Positions 54,817 to 64,000 of a stretch of DNA of 64,000 nucleotides are shown here, piece by piece. A program made the position numbers and the translations under genes. Below the pieces are notes generated by a model. The model was not told the origin of the DNA, did no database searches, and saw only the letters and a list, made by a program, of their open reading frames with translations. Each line of letters starts with the position of its first letter. Position 1 is the stretch's first letter. The DNA lies in assembly GCA_949878435.1 (NCBI GenBank), contig CATLAK010000004.1, forward strand, positions 1 to 64,000, in the 5' to 3' direction. Source of the DNA: an uncultured Lachnospiraceae bacterium. Lineage in GTDB: Bacteria > Bacillota > Clostridia > Lachnospirales > Lachnospiraceae.

Positions 54817-55701
54817 CTATACCTTTTCCTGAATCTTCTTGCCCAGAATACCCGTAGGCTTTACAAGAAGGACGATGATCAGAACCATGAACACAATCGC
54901 ATCTGCCATCTGGGATGAGATATAGGCTTTGCTTAAAATCTCGATAATGCCAAGCACGATGCCTCCGATAAGCGCACCCGGAATAGATCCGATACCTCCG
55001 AAAACGGCAGCAACGAACGCCTTGATGCCGGGCATAGAACCGGTGTACGGGGTAAGGGACGGATATGCAGAACAAAGGAGCATGCCTGCGATTGCCGCAA
55101 GCGCCGATCCGATTGCAAATGTAAGTGATATGGTAGCATTTACATTGATTCCCATAAGCTGTGCTGCGCCTTTATCCTCAGAAACGGCAAGCATAGCCTG
55201 TCCTGCTTTGGTCTTATTGATGAAAAGGGTAAGCCCGATCATGATAACGATACAGGAAATAATGGTCACGATCGTCTCCCCTGAAATAATAATCTGTCCT
55301 TCGGCAAGTTTGATTGCCGGAATCGTGACAACTGAGGTAAATGCCTTTGTGTTGGCGCCAAAAATTAAAAGCGCAACATTTTGAAGGAAATAACTGACGC
55401 CGATTGCCGTAATCAGAACCGCCAGGGAAGATGCAGCCCCTCTCAAAGGTCTGTATGCAATATATTCAATCGTGATGCCAAGCAGGGTGCACAATACCAC
55501 CGACAGAATAATGCCTGCCGCCGTGGGAAGCCCCTGCATGCTGACTGCAAAGAATACCGTAAAGCTGCCCACCATAATGACGTCACCGTGTGCAAAATTC
55601 AGCATCTTGGCAATACCATATACCATCGTATAACCTAAGGCTATAATTGCATATACACTTCCTAAACTGATTCCGTTAATTAAATAGGATATAAAACTCA
55701 T
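54817..55701 (-). CDS. livH: Branched-chain amino acid ABC transporter permease LivH
   Basis: This 294-residue permease has eight membrane helices, the N-terminal NGISLGSVYAIIALGYTMVYG and the loop AAQLMGINVNATISLTFAIG, both typical of LivH. It starts behind GAGGTGAT. A hairpin lies between it and the binding-protein gene. Confidence 0.93.
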   Translation of the reverse strand: MSFISYLINGISLGSVYAIIALGYTMVYGIAKMLNFAHGDVIMVGSFTVFFAVSMQGLPTAAGIILSVVLCTLLGITIEYIAYRPLRGAASSLAVLITAIGVSYFLQNVALLIFGANTKAFTSVVTIPAIKLAEGQIIISGETIVTIISCIVIMIGLTLFINKTKAGQAMLAVSEDKGAAQLMGINVNATISLTFAIGSALAAIAGMLLCSAYPSLTPYTGSMPGIKAFVAAVFGGIGSIPGALIGGIVLGIIEILSKAYISSQMADAIVFMVLIIVLLVKPTGILGKKIQEKV

Positions 55702-55790
55702 ACGATCACCTCGGTAAAAAATATATTAATTAAGTATAGCAGATGTTACGGTCTGTTGGCAAGTTTTGCGTCAGATTCCTGTTTACAAAA

Positions 55791-55821
55791 CAGAGAGGAC
55801 TGCCAAGTGCAGCCCTCTCTG
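55791..55821 (-). terminator. Hairpin between livJ and livH
   Basis: A 13-bp stem (55791-55803 with 55809-55821) with one mismatch closes a 5-base loop; on the minus strand TTTTGT follows. It probably ends part of the transcripts after livJ, so the binding protein is made in excess over the membrane subunits. Confidence 0.65.
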
Positions 55822-55848
55822 GCTAGCGACACCTTTTCTCAGTATCTA

Positions 55849-57096
55849 TTACTGGATCAAGGAGTAATTGCCGTTTACAATTTCCATAGCCTTAGGAGCT
55901 TTGTTGACAGCACCGTCTGCATCCCAGGACATTGCCTCGCCTGTAAGACCGTCAACAGTGATTTCTCCCATAGCGCCTTTTAACTTTTCGCAGAGATCAG
56001 AAACGCTGTCAGAAGGTGCAGCGCCGCTCTTCTCGATTGCAGCCTTTAAGATATAGACAGCATCATAAGCGTCAGCAGCAAACTGATTCGGTGTGTCACC
56101 GTAAGCAGCTACATATGCGCTTACAAAAGACTGGGTTGCTTCATCTTCTGCATCTGCAGCAAACGGGGTCAGGAGCATAACGCCCTCTGCCAATGCTGTG
56201 TCAAAGTTTTCTACGTTAAGGATACCGTCAAGACCGTCGCATCCAAAAAATTTAGGTGCGAAATCCATAGCGTTTGCCTGTGTCAGGATCAAAGATGCCT
56301 CTGTGTAGTAAATAGGCAGGAATACAAGTTCTGCACCTGCATCTTTTGCTTTTTGAAGCTGTACAGAGAAATCGGTCTTGTTATCAGCTGTAAATGCTTC
56401 TGCTGATACGATTTCAAAAGACTGATTTGCAGCTTCCTGCACAAATTTTTCGTAAATGCCTGAAGAATATACATCAGAGCTGTCATAAATAACAGCAACC
56501 TTTTGTGCAACAGCATTTTCACCGATATACTGGGCAGCACCCACACCCTGGTTAGGGTCTGTGAAACATACCTGATATACATTGTCATTGTTATTGATGA
56601 TATCTACAGAAGAACCTGAAGGTGTGATCTGGAACATATTGTCATTTGCAGATTCAGCTGCAACTGCAATACAGCATCCGCTTGTGGTAGTACCTACCAG
56701 CATCTGCATACCCCAGTCTTTTAAGGTGTTGTATGCGTTAACGGATTTTTCGTTGTCACATTCATCATCCTGGAAATTGTACTCAATGAGCGTTCCATTG
56801 ATTCCTCCTGCCTCGTTGATTTCCTTGATTGCAAGGTCAGCACCGTTCTGTACGGCAAGCCCATAAACTGCAGCGCTGCCTGTAGAAGGACCGATTGCAC
56901 CAATCTTGAAAACTTCACCGTCAGCAGCCTGTGCAGGAGCGTTCTCTTCTGCTGCGGAAGCATCGCCTGCTGATTCTGTACCAGCAGCATTATCTGTGGT
57001 TCCTGTCTGTGCTGAGCCGTTTGAATTGCCGCATCCGACAAGTGCGATCATTGCCGCAACAAGCAAAAGGCTCATTACTTTTTTGAATTTCTTCAT
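55849..57096 (-). CDS. livJ: Branched-chain amino acid ABC transporter substrate-binding lipoprotein
   Basis: This 415-residue lipoprotein has a signal peptide ending in the lipobox LVGC, a Gly/Ser/Ala/Glu-rich linker (about 22-60) and a periplasmic-binding fold of the Leu/Ile/Val type (FKIGAIGPSTGSAAVYGL to the end). The start at 57096 is 7 bases after GGAGG; the ATG at 57102 is too close to it. It captures amino acids outside the cell for LivHMGF. Confidence 0.94.
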   Translation of the reverse strand: MKKFKKVMSLLLVAAMIALVGCGNSNGSAQTGTTDNAAGTESAGDASAAEENAPAQAADGEVFKIGAIGPSTGSAAVYGLAVQNGADLAIKEINEAGGINGTLIEYNFQDDECDNEKSVNAYNTLKDWGMQMLVGTTTSGCCIAVAAESANDNMFQITPSGSSVDIINNNDNVYQVCFTDPNQGVGAAQYIGENAVAQKVAVIYDSSDVYSSGIYEKFVQEAANQSFEIVSAEAFTADNKTDFSVQLQKAKDAGAELVFLPIYYTEASLILTQANAMDFAPKFFGCDGLDGILNVENFDTALAEGVMLLTPFAADAEDEATQSFVSAYVAAYGDTPNQFAADAYDAVYILKAAIEKSGAAPSDSVSDLCEKLKGAMGEITVDGLTGEAMSWDADGAVNKAPKAMEIVNGNYSLIQ

Positions 57097-57130
57097 AATC
57101 ATTCCTCCTCAAAAATTTATTTCATGTGCA

Positions 57131-57159
57131 ATAATACCTTAAATGCGTGTAATTGTCAA
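57131..57159 (-). promoter_or_regulatory. Strong promoter of the liv operon
   Basis: On the minus strand TTGACA (57159-57154), a 17-base spacer and TATTAT (57136-57131) form a near-consensus vegetative promoter, 35 bases upstream of livJ. Confidence 0.75.
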
Positions 57160-57249
57160 CTTTTTCAAAGTATATAATTCATTTTCACGGAAAGAATAAA
57201 ATGGAACGTCTGTATTTTAGACTTCAAAAAAATCATGGAGGTGTGCAAA

Positions 57250-57471
57250 ATGAACAATAAATATCTTGACTGTATCGCCCTTACCATTGCGATCATAGGT
57301 GCGGTAAACTGGGGATTACTGGGATTTTTTAACTTTGACCTTGTGGCATTTATCTTTGGCAATATGTCGTGGATATCCAGGGTCATCTATGCACTTGTCG
57401 GCATCTGCGGTTTATATCTGATCACTTTTTATATGTATGCCGGCGGCACTGCACAGACCAGAGATTCATGA
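57250..57471 (+). CDS. DUF378 small membrane protein
   Basis: This 73-residue protein has two membrane helices and the DUF378 features AIIGAVNWGLLGFFNFDLV and the second-helix VIYALVGICGLY. The function of the family is unknown. The start at 57250 lies 8 bases after GGAGG. It is a single gene, divergent from livJ and ended by a bidirectional terminator. Confidence 0.82.
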   Translation: MNNKYLDCIALTIAIIGAVNWGLLGFFNFDLVAFIFGNMSWISRVIYALVGICGLYLITFYMYAGGTAQTRDS

Positions 57472-57500
57472 GCCCCGCTTTGATGTAAATTCATTATAAA

Positions 57501-57544
57501 AAGGAATCAGATTTGACATACATTGCGCTTAAATCTGGTTCCTT
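57501..57544. terminator. Bidirectional terminator between DUF378 gene and rsfS
   Basis: Fourteen-base arms, 57501-57514 and 57531-57544, pair with one wobble around a 16-base loop. T-rich tracts lie on both sides (CCTTTTATACATTTTTT on plus, TTTTTATAA on minus). Confidence 0.75.
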
Positions 57545-57555
57545 TTATACATTTT

Positions 57556-57921
57556 TTATAAATCTTCCGGCAAAACGACCTTTCCATCGCGCCAGATTCT
57601 TTCAAGATCGTAAAAAAGCCTGTTCTCCTTGTCAAAAATGTGGACAATGATATCTTCGAAGTCAAGAAGCACCCAGTTTGCATTGCTGTAGCCTTCCTTC
57701 TGCCGGAGCAGATACCCTGCCCTGCCAAGCTTCTCTTCCACTTCATCGGAAAGCGCCTGTATCTGGCTTCTGTTATTTCCGTTTGCAATGATAAAGTAAT
57801 CGGCAATAACAGAAATCTCACTGATATCGATCACTCTTATCTCTTCGGCTTTTTTCTCTTCCAGTGCATGTATGGCTGTCTTTGCCATCTCTTTTATTTT
57901 TTCTGCGGATAAATCTGCCAT
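57556..57921 (-). CDS. rsfS: Ribosomal silencing factor RsfS
   Basis: This 121-residue protein has the RsfS/Iojap fold with DYFIIANGNNRSQIQALSDEV (cited in part), SNANWVLLDFEDIIVHIF and YDLERIW. It binds L14 on the large subunit and prevents joining in poor growth. It is last in the rplU-to-rsfS cluster and follows yqeK by one base, behind AGGAGG. Confidence 0.94.
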   Translation of the reverse strand: MADLSAEKIKEMAKTAIHALEEKKAEEIRVIDISEISVIADYFIIANGNNRSQIQALSDEVEEKLGRAGYLLRQKEGYSNANWVLLDFEDIIVHIFDKENRLFYDLERIWRDGKVVLPEDL

Positions 57922-57922
57922 G

Positions 57923-58522
57923 TCATACCTCCTGTTCGTTGTTTACATTGTTTCTTCCTATATAGTAATCATAAGTCTGCCGCGTTGCGGGATCCACGGG
58001 ACTGTCAATGCTTTTTAAGTATACCAGTGTGTCCTGAAGAATCTTTACAAGCGCCTCATCCATATCCTTAAATGCCAGTCTGCGCACCTCATTAAGGTTA
58101 GGTGCATGTTTTCTTCCCGGTTCGATATAATCTGCAATATAAATGATTTTTTCAAGCAAAGACATGCCCGGTCTTCCGGTGGTATGGTTTAAAACTGCAT
58201 TTAAAATGTCTGTATCATGAATGTGGAATTGCTTTTTGGCGATATAGCATCCCACCTTTGCATGCAGGAGAAAAGGATTCTGCCGCTCGATATCAGTGAT
58301 CGCTATATTCTGTTTCTTACAGATGGCTATTTTCCTTTCATTATCCATACATTTTGCACAGTCATGCAAAAGCCCGGCTACCTGTGCTTTGTCTATATCC
58401 GCCTGATGGCACATGGCAAGGGCGCATGCCGTATAGGCGACTCCTAAGGTATGCTCAAAGCGTTTATGGTCTAAATCCTTTTCAAGCTTTTTCCGAATCT
58501 TCCTTACATCGACGGTTTCCAT
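57923..58522 (-). CDS. yqeK: HD-domain phosphohydrolase YqeK
   Basis: This 199-residue protein has an HD metal domain: HTLGVAYTACAL, LLHDCAKCMD, HAKVGCY and IADYIEPGR. YqeK enzymes split diadenosine tetraphosphate in Firmicutes. It sits between nadD and rsfS, the usual order, and starts behind CGGGGGAA. Confidence 0.92.
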   Translation of the reverse strand: METVDVRKIRKKLEKDLDHKRFEHTLGVAYTACALAMCHQADIDKAQVAGLLHDCAKCMDNERKIAICKKQNIAITDIERQNPFLLHAKVGCYIAKKQFHIHDTDILNAVLNHTTGRPGMSLLEKIIYIADYIEPGRKHAPNLNEVRRLAFKDMDEALVKILQDTLVYLKSIDSPVDPATRQTYDYYIGRNNVNNEQEV

Positions 58523-58534
58523 ATCATTCCCCCG

Positions 58535-59140
58535 CTATTGATACAGTCTGTTCGTTTCCATATATTCATACACCTTGTCCGGAAGCATATATCGCACGGA
58601 TTTTCCTTCCCTGATCCGCTTCCTTATTTCGGACGAGGATAGATCCATATATCTTGCAGGCAGTATTCTGATATCCGCCTGATATTCGTAAATCAGATGG
58701 GACGCAATCTTTTCAAGACGCATTTCCGTCCCGGTCCCGCGTACAGCAGCAGCTACAATACAATTTTGCAAAATATACTCAGGATTCTTCCAACTCTCTA
58801 ATGTGAGCAGATTGTCAGCGCCTACAATCAGATAATATTCGTCATCCTTATTCTGGCTTTTGAGTTCAGCAAGTGTATCACAGGTATAGCTTGCCCCTTC
58901 TCTGTTGATTTCCATATAGGATAAATGAAAATGCGGATTATTTTCTATGGCAAGGGCAAGCAGATGTGCTCTTACAGCGCTGTCCAATATGGCGGAAGAA
59001 TCTTTCATATAAGAATTTCCGCTGGGAATAAAAAGAACCTCATCAAGCGCTAAAACCTCTCTTGCCTGTTCTGCTAAAAGAAGATGTCCTACATGGACGG
59101 GATTGAACGTCCCTCCCATAATACCGATTTTTTTTCCCAT
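58535..59140 (-). CDS. nadD: Nicotinate-nucleotide adenylyltransferase
   Basis: This 201-residue enzyme makes deamido-NAD from nicotinate mononucleotide and ATP. It has GGTFNPVHVGHLLLAEQA (nucleotidyltransferase HxGH motif, about 9-21), LIVGADNLLTLESWKN and the ISSTEIR-like DLSSSEIRKRI. It starts behind GGAGTGGTG. The length is normal. Confidence 0.95.
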   Translation of the reverse strand: MGKKIGIMGGTFNPVHVGHLLLAEQAREVLALDEVLFIPSGNSYMKDSSAILDSAVRAHLLALAIENNPHFHLSYMEINREGASYTCDTLAELKSQNKDDEYYLIVGADNLLTLESWKNPEYILQNCIVAAAVRGTGTEMRLEKIASHLIYEYQADIRILPARYMDLSSSEIRKRIREGKSVRYMLPDKVYEYMETNRLYQ

Positions 59141-59184
59141 AATATCACCACTCCATTTTTCCTGTTATGCGGGAATTCTGTCCG

Positions 59185-59472
59185 TTAAGGAAGCTCTATT
59201 TTTTTATGGTCTTTACTTTCTTTATATAGAACGATTTTTTTGCCGATGATCTGCACGACCTGGGCGCCTGTTCTGTCGGCAAGAAGTTCTGCCATTTGTC
59301 TCGGGTCTTCCATGCAGTTTTTTAAAACTGCCAGTTTGACCAGTTCCCTTGTATTAAAGGTCTCTCTTACAGCCTGTGTGACCTCAGGCGTAAGCCCCCC
59401 TTTTCCAATCTGGAAAACAGGTTCTATATTCATCGCCAGTCCTTTTAAATATGCACGTTGTTTACTTGTCAT
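59185..59472 (-). CDS. yhbY: YhbY/CRM-domain RNA-binding protein
   Basis: This 95-residue protein is a single CRM domain with TSKQRAYLKGLAMNIEPVFQ (cited in part), IGKGGLTPEV and the C-terminal VQIIGKKIVLYK. Members bind the assembling large ribosomal subunit. It follows obgE by 9 bases, behind AGGAGG, in a cluster of ribosome-related genes. Confidence 0.92.
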   Translation of the reverse strand: MTSKQRAYLKGLAMNIEPVFQIGKGGLTPEVTQAVRETFNTRELVKLAVLKNCMEDPRQMAELLADRTGAQVVQIIGKKIVLYKESKDHKKIELP

Positions 59473-59481
59473 AAGTGCCTC

Positions 59482-61129
<1,648 letters not shown>

Positions 61130-61132
61130 GAT

Positions 61133-61462
61133 TTACACCTCCTTAAATTTGAGTTTCAAATACTGTCTGCCGTACTGTGATACGACGTTTTTTAATCCAA
61201 GTATCATGGAATCAAGAAGAAGGGCAGCATCTGCGCCTAAGGGTTCTTTCAACTGACAGTTTATGAACCCACCCTCTTCGCTGCTTGCAACTTCCATCTT
61301 GGTGTCCGTCAATTCTTCCAGTGAATTGATGGTATTGATTACCAGCATGGAAACCGCAGCACAGACGATATCGCTTCCCGCATCTGCATAGCCTGCATGT
61401 CCCTGGCAGGTTACTTCTTTATATTCCCCGTTTTTGGATTTTATAATCGTAATGCTAGTCAT
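61133..61462 (-). CDS. prp: Ribosomal-processing cysteine protease Prp
   Basis: This 109-residue protease has the catalytic His22 in CQGHAGYADAGSD and Cys34 in DIVCAAVSML. It cleaves the N-terminal extension of bL27, encoded three bases downstream. The binding site before its ATG is weak (AAAAAG), which may keep its level below that of the ribosomal proteins. It lies between rplU and rpmA, as in most Firmicutes. Confidence 0.94.
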   Translation of the reverse strand: MTSITIIKSKNGEYKEVTCQGHAGYADAGSDIVCAAVSMLVINTINSLEELTDTKMEVASSEEGGFINCQLKEPLGADAALLLDSMILGLKNVVSQYGRQYLKLKFKEV

Positions 61463-61467
61463 ACTTT

Positions 61468-61773
61468 TTAAGCGTTGATTTTTTCAATCTTAACCTGTGT
61501 GTATGCTTGTCTGTGACCATTTTTCTTATGATAACCGGTTTTTCTCTTGTACTTGTAAACGATGACCTTGCGGTATCTGCCCTGTTCCATAACAGTTGCA
61601 GTTACGTTTGCATTCGCTACATCTCCGGCAACCTTAAGCTCCTTATCGCTGATGGCGATAACCTGGTCGAATGTCACAGTAGCTCCGGGCTCAACATCAA
61701 GCTTTTCAACCTTGATCACATCACCTTCGGAAACTTTATACTGTTTTCCACCTGTTGCAATGATTGCGTACAT
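61468..61773 (-). CDS. rplU: Large ribosomal subunit protein bL21
   Basis: This 101-residue protein is bL21 with MYAIIATGGKQYKVSEGD at the start and KRKTGYHKKNGHRQAYT near the C-terminus. It binds 23S rRNA domain I. It is first in the minus-strand cluster and starts behind AGGAGGTGCCAT, after a structured leader of about 125 bases. Confidence 0.97.
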   Translation of the reverse strand: MYAIIATGGKQYKVSEGDVIKVEKLDVEPGATVTFDQVIAISDKELKVAGDVANANVTATVMEQGRYRKVIVYKYKRKTGYHKKNGHRQAYTQVKIEKINA

Positions 61774-61898
61774 ATGGCACCTCCTTATACTAATCGGTCC
61801 GGACCGATATCAGATAAACTTTTTATCAGCCAAAACGGATTTTACTCGCTAACTTCGGCGGCGCTTTGGGCACACTTTTGCCTCGTTATGCGGCATAC
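61774..61898 (-). promoter_or_regulatory. L21-leader-like structured 5' UTR
   Basis: The leader has a perfect palindrome ATCGGT-CCGG-ACCGAT ahead of the binding site, a GATAAA/TTTATC hairpin, and a GC-rich part with GCCGCATAACGAGGCAAA. Firmicutes rplU messages often carry an L21 leader that binds L21 for autoregulation. Position fits, but I cannot confirm the Rfam model by eye. Confidence 0.5.
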
Positions 61899-61904
61899 TC
61901 ATAA

Positions 61905-61933
61905 AATATATCATCCCCGCTGCTTTCTGTCAA
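61905..61933 (-). promoter_or_regulatory. Promoter of the rplU cluster
   Basis: On the minus strand, perfect TTGACA (61933-61928), a 17-base spacer and TATATT (61910-61905) form a strong promoter, about 135 bases before rplU. Confidence 0.8.
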
Positions 61934-61995
61934 GGATTTTTTCTACAGATTTTTCTGCTTTTCAAATCAAATCTTTTAACTTCTTCATTCTATTT

Positions 61996-62259
61996 TTAAT
62001 CGCAATAATGCCCCTTGCAAGATTTCACAATTATTTGGTCACCCGCAATCTCATAAACCAAACGGTTAGCTTCATCTATGCGTCTGCTAAATGACCCAGA
62101 CTTTCCATATTTCAAAAGTTCAGGTTTTCCTATCCCTTGTAATGCTCCATCCCGTGCTATACTCTGCAGTAATTGATTTATCTTTTTCAATATCTTTTTA
62201 TCCTGTGTCTGCCAATAGAGGTATTCACTCCAGCCATCTTCTGCAAAAATAATCTTCAT
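61996..62259 (-). CDS. yoeB: YoeB-type mRNA interferase toxin
   Basis: This 87-residue protein has the RelE/YoeB fold with SEYLYWQTQDKKILKKINQL (cited in part), GKPELLKYGKSGSFSRRID and the C-terminal CKGHYCD. YoeB cuts mRNA at the ribosome when not held by its antitoxin. The usual His in the HRLVY motif is Asn here (NRLVY), a minor variation. It starts 3 bases after yefM, with GGAGG inside the yefM end. Confidence 0.9.
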   Translation of the reverse strand: MKIIFAEDGWSEYLYWQTQDKKILKKINQLLQSIARDGALQGIGKPELLKYGKSGSFSRRIDEANRLVYEIAGDQIIVKSCKGHYCD

Positions 62260-62262
62260 AGA

Positions 62263-62520
62263 TTATTCCTCCATTGCCAGAAGTTCATCCATAGTTTTTG
62301 TTACTATCTGACCATTTTTTATCTGCTCATCCGCTCTATTCAATTTTTCCAAGTATTCAGCATTTTTTCTGGCTTTTTCCAATTCATTATATTCTGCTTC
62401 AGATATTATAACAACATTCTTATTTTCTTTACGAGATACAATTACCGGTTCTCCATTAAAAGCCATATCAAAATACTTTTTAATATTTGCCCTTACATCC
62501 ATCTGTTTGGTTGCAATCAT
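62263..62520 (-). CDS. yefM: YefM-type antitoxin
   Basis: This 85-residue antitoxin has the Phd/YefM N-terminal DNA-binding domain (VRANIKKYFDMAFNGEPVIVSR, cited in part) and an acidic C-terminal toxin-binding tail (TKTMDELLAMEE). It neutralises YoeB and should repress the operon. It is first in the pair, behind AAAGAGGTG, downstream of a near-consensus promoter. Confidence 0.92.
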   Translation of the reverse strand: MIATKQMDVRANIKKYFDMAFNGEPVIVSRKENKNVVIISEAEYNELEKARKNAEYLEKLNRADEQIKNGQIVTKTMDELLAMEE

Positions 62521-62535
62521 AAAGCACCTCTTTCC

Positions 62536-62596
62536 GTACTTGAAACCGTACTGTTTATTGTACTATAATTATATGTTACTATTATATACAAGTCAA
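62536..62596 (-). promoter_or_regulatory. yefM-yoeB promoter and repeated operator
   Basis: On the minus strand TTGACT (62596-62591), a 17-base spacer and TATAAT (62573-62568) form a strong promoter. Three GTACT repeats at 62536, 62548 and 62560 are spaced exactly 12 bases apart between the -10 and the start codon. They are a plausible YefM operator. Confidence 0.65.
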
Positions 62597-62657
62597 CGAA
62601 ATTTATTATTTTCTTGTTATAAACAGCAAGGAACCTCTCTTATCCCGATAGGTCAAT

Positions 62658-64000
62658 CTACATTATAACATGTTCCCACCAGAGGCTGTTGTCATCCAAA
62701 AACGTCCTGCCGGTCATGGCTCTGTAGGCATCCATAAATTGTTTTTCGGTTATCAGTTCTTCTGTAAAATAGGATTCCGATCCATCTTTTTCTAATTCGG
62801 CAGGTGTCTTGGGGCGATATCTTAGGCAGTATAATCCGCTGCCGGATGCTCCAAAGGTGTTGGGGTAAGACGCTGCCATTGACGCCTTTTCTTCCTCAGA
62901 AGTGTCCAAATCAGGATGGAAATATAGTAATCTTAAGGATTCTTCAAAAGCAAGATTCCATTTTTCATCAAAATGATATTTGGTAAATTTGGAAGTTTTG
63001 GGTCCTCCCGACACATCATATTCGTACATCAGCTCTCCCGCATCCGTCAGAAACAGAAATTCGCAGGCATCGAACAGATCGATATAGACCATGTATACCT
63101 GACCTTCCTGCCATGTAAAGATAAAGGATATGGGCTTTTTGTGGTCCGTCCGATCCCCGTTTCCGTTCTGACTGACCAGCTCTGGCAGACCGTCTCCGTT
63201 TAAATCCACCTGCCGCCAATCATAGCTTTCTTTTCTCTCTTCCGAAAAGGGAACGTTAATCAGCAAGTCTCCTACCTCGCCATGCATTCCATATCTAATA
63301 TCTTCGGTATTTTCTATCGGTTTAACCATGGACCAGTCGCCCCATGCGACCTGTTCCAAAGCTTTTTGACAGGCTTCAAACTGCTCTGCATCTTTCACGG
63401 CATCATACACTTTTAAGATACAAGGCTCTGCCGCCAATTCTTTTGTGTCTTCGTGCCACTCAAAATCAAGGTAATACTTCTTTCCTGTCGCCCTGCAGAT
63501 TCCCGATGCAATTGCTTTTAATGGCGGAACGTTGTTCGATTCTCCGTCGGTAAATTCTAAATGGAGATTAGAAAAAGCTTCTTCCGCGCCGGACAGCTGA
63601 TAAGCATTTGCAAACATCTCTTCAAGAAAAGCCGGGTCAAGAATTTCCTCTGCGGGAGATTCCTTTTGTATATCCAGCAGCGGCATTCTTTCCAAATATT
63701 CAAAATCCGCCAGTTCCCGGACAATATAAAGAATGCCGTCCTCCTGATTTACAAAAAAATCTTTCACGGGAAAAATCTGCTGGCGGATATAGGGCGTTTC
63801 AATAAATAAGGCATATTGAAAATACAGCAGATTCCCAGAATCACCACACCTATAATTCCCCATTTTGTGAGAATAAACGCAAAGCCCGTTCTTGTCATAT
63901 ATAGCTTCGCAGTCATCGCGCGAAATAAGTCTGGAATCTTCTTCGTACCGGAACACAAACGCCTCTTTTGGATCCCGGTTCTTTTGGGGCAGAGGCTGTC
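62658..64000 (-). CDS. Uncharacterised protein with EF-hand-like motif, cut by the right edge
   Basis: The frame stays open from the stop at 62658 to the window edge, so at least 447 residues are present and the true start lies outside; a GTG at 63956 is unlikely to be it. A single calcium-loop-like motif, DLNGDGLPELV, occurs in the middle (about 250 residues in). The rest is acidic and aromatic-rich with no family I recognise. It is probably secreted or surface-attached, but the N-terminus is missing. Confidence 0.7.
   Translation of the reverse strand, partial: QPLPQKNRDPKEAFVFRYEEDSRLISRDDCEAIYDKNGLCVYSHKMGNYRCGDSGNLLYFQYALFIETPYIRQQIFPVKDFFVNQEDGILYIVRELADFEYLERMPLLDIQKESPAEEILDPAFLEEMFANAYQLSGAEEAFSNLHLEFTDGESNNVPPLKAIASGICRATGKKYYLDFEWHEDTKELAAEPCILKVYDAVKDAEQFEACQKALEQVAWGDWSMVKPIENTEDIRYGMHGEVGDLLINVPFSEERKESYDWRQVDLNGDGLPELVSQNGNGDRTDHKKPISFIFTWQEGQVYMVYIDLFDACEFLFLTDAGELMYEYDVSGGPKTSKFTKYHFDEKWNLAFEESLRLLYFHPDLDTSEEEKASMAASYPNTFGASGSGLYCLRYRPKTPAELEKDGSESYFTEELITEKQFMDAYRAMTGRTFLDDNSLWWEHVIM

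Overview
The window looks like a chromosomal core segment from an anaerobic, spore-forming Clostridia bacterium, most probably of the family Lachnospiraceae. Evidence is the cotJABC spore-coat operon, a group-B-type [FeFe] hydrogenase, feoAB iron uptake, AT-rich intergenic DNA with purine-rich AGGAGG ribosome binding sites, the mreBCD-pbp2-minCDE-rodA-mgsA gene order, and an rplU-prp-rpmA-obgE cluster in which L27 carries the Firmicutes N-terminal extension. I see no rRNA, tRNA, CRISPR array, prophage or intact insertion sequence. Almost all of the DNA is coding, and many genes overlap by 4 to 17 bases.

Layout. 1-1,650: a gene leaving on the left, a gene-poor stretch with a nested palindrome, then cotJA-cotJB-cotJC on the minus strand. 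1,693-12,513 (+): a Gld-like ABC transporter with a DUF4340 protein, feoAB, the hydrogenase, gltX and a UvrD-type helicase. 12,497-12,856 (-): a DUF1292 protein. 13,025-24,178 (+): a GH13-like protein that has lost catalytic residues, DUF5662, a Cys/Gly-rich peptide, a GtrA protein, a nuclease-like/winged-helix protein, then miaB-mutS-mutL-miaA. 24,198-36,316 (+): methionine gamma-lyase family protein, radC, mreB-mreC-mreD-PBP2, minCDE, rodA, mgsA and a D,D-carboxypeptidase. 36,407-45,885 (+): a small P-loop protein, an HlyD-like adaptor, yggS, sepF, aroB, lspA, an rluD-family gene, a leader-controlled cstA operon, a disrupted membrane-protein gene and a cytidylate-kinase-like gene. 46,134-48,307 (-): small membrane protein, dtd, AI-2E transporter. 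48,457-51,467: ttcA, tyrosine recombinase, a divergent LysM/YneA-like gene and lexA with a cluster of SOS boxes. 51,587-57,096 (-): a second cytidylate-kinase-like gene and the livJHMGF amino-acid uptake operon. 57,250-61,930: a DUF378 protein, then the minus-strand rplU-prp-rpmA-obgE-yhbY-nadD-yqeK-rsfS cluster behind a strong promoter and an L21-leader-like 5' UTR. 61,996-64,000 (-): a yefM-yoeB toxin-antitoxin pair and a protein running off the right edge.

Themes. Cell shape and division genes (mreBCD, PBP2, rodA, minCDE, sepF, D,D-carboxypeptidase) lie close together. DNA and tRNA quality control (mutS, mutL, miaA, miaB, radC, dtd, ttcA) surrounds them. Iron uptake sits directly before an iron-rich hydrogenase. 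The least explained items are the GH13-like pseudoenzyme, the nuclease-like/winged-helix protein, the double-frameshift locus at 44.7 kb, two palindromic intergenic elements (268-383 and 45,894-46,001), the attenuator-like leader at 42.3 kb and the large insertion in PBP2.
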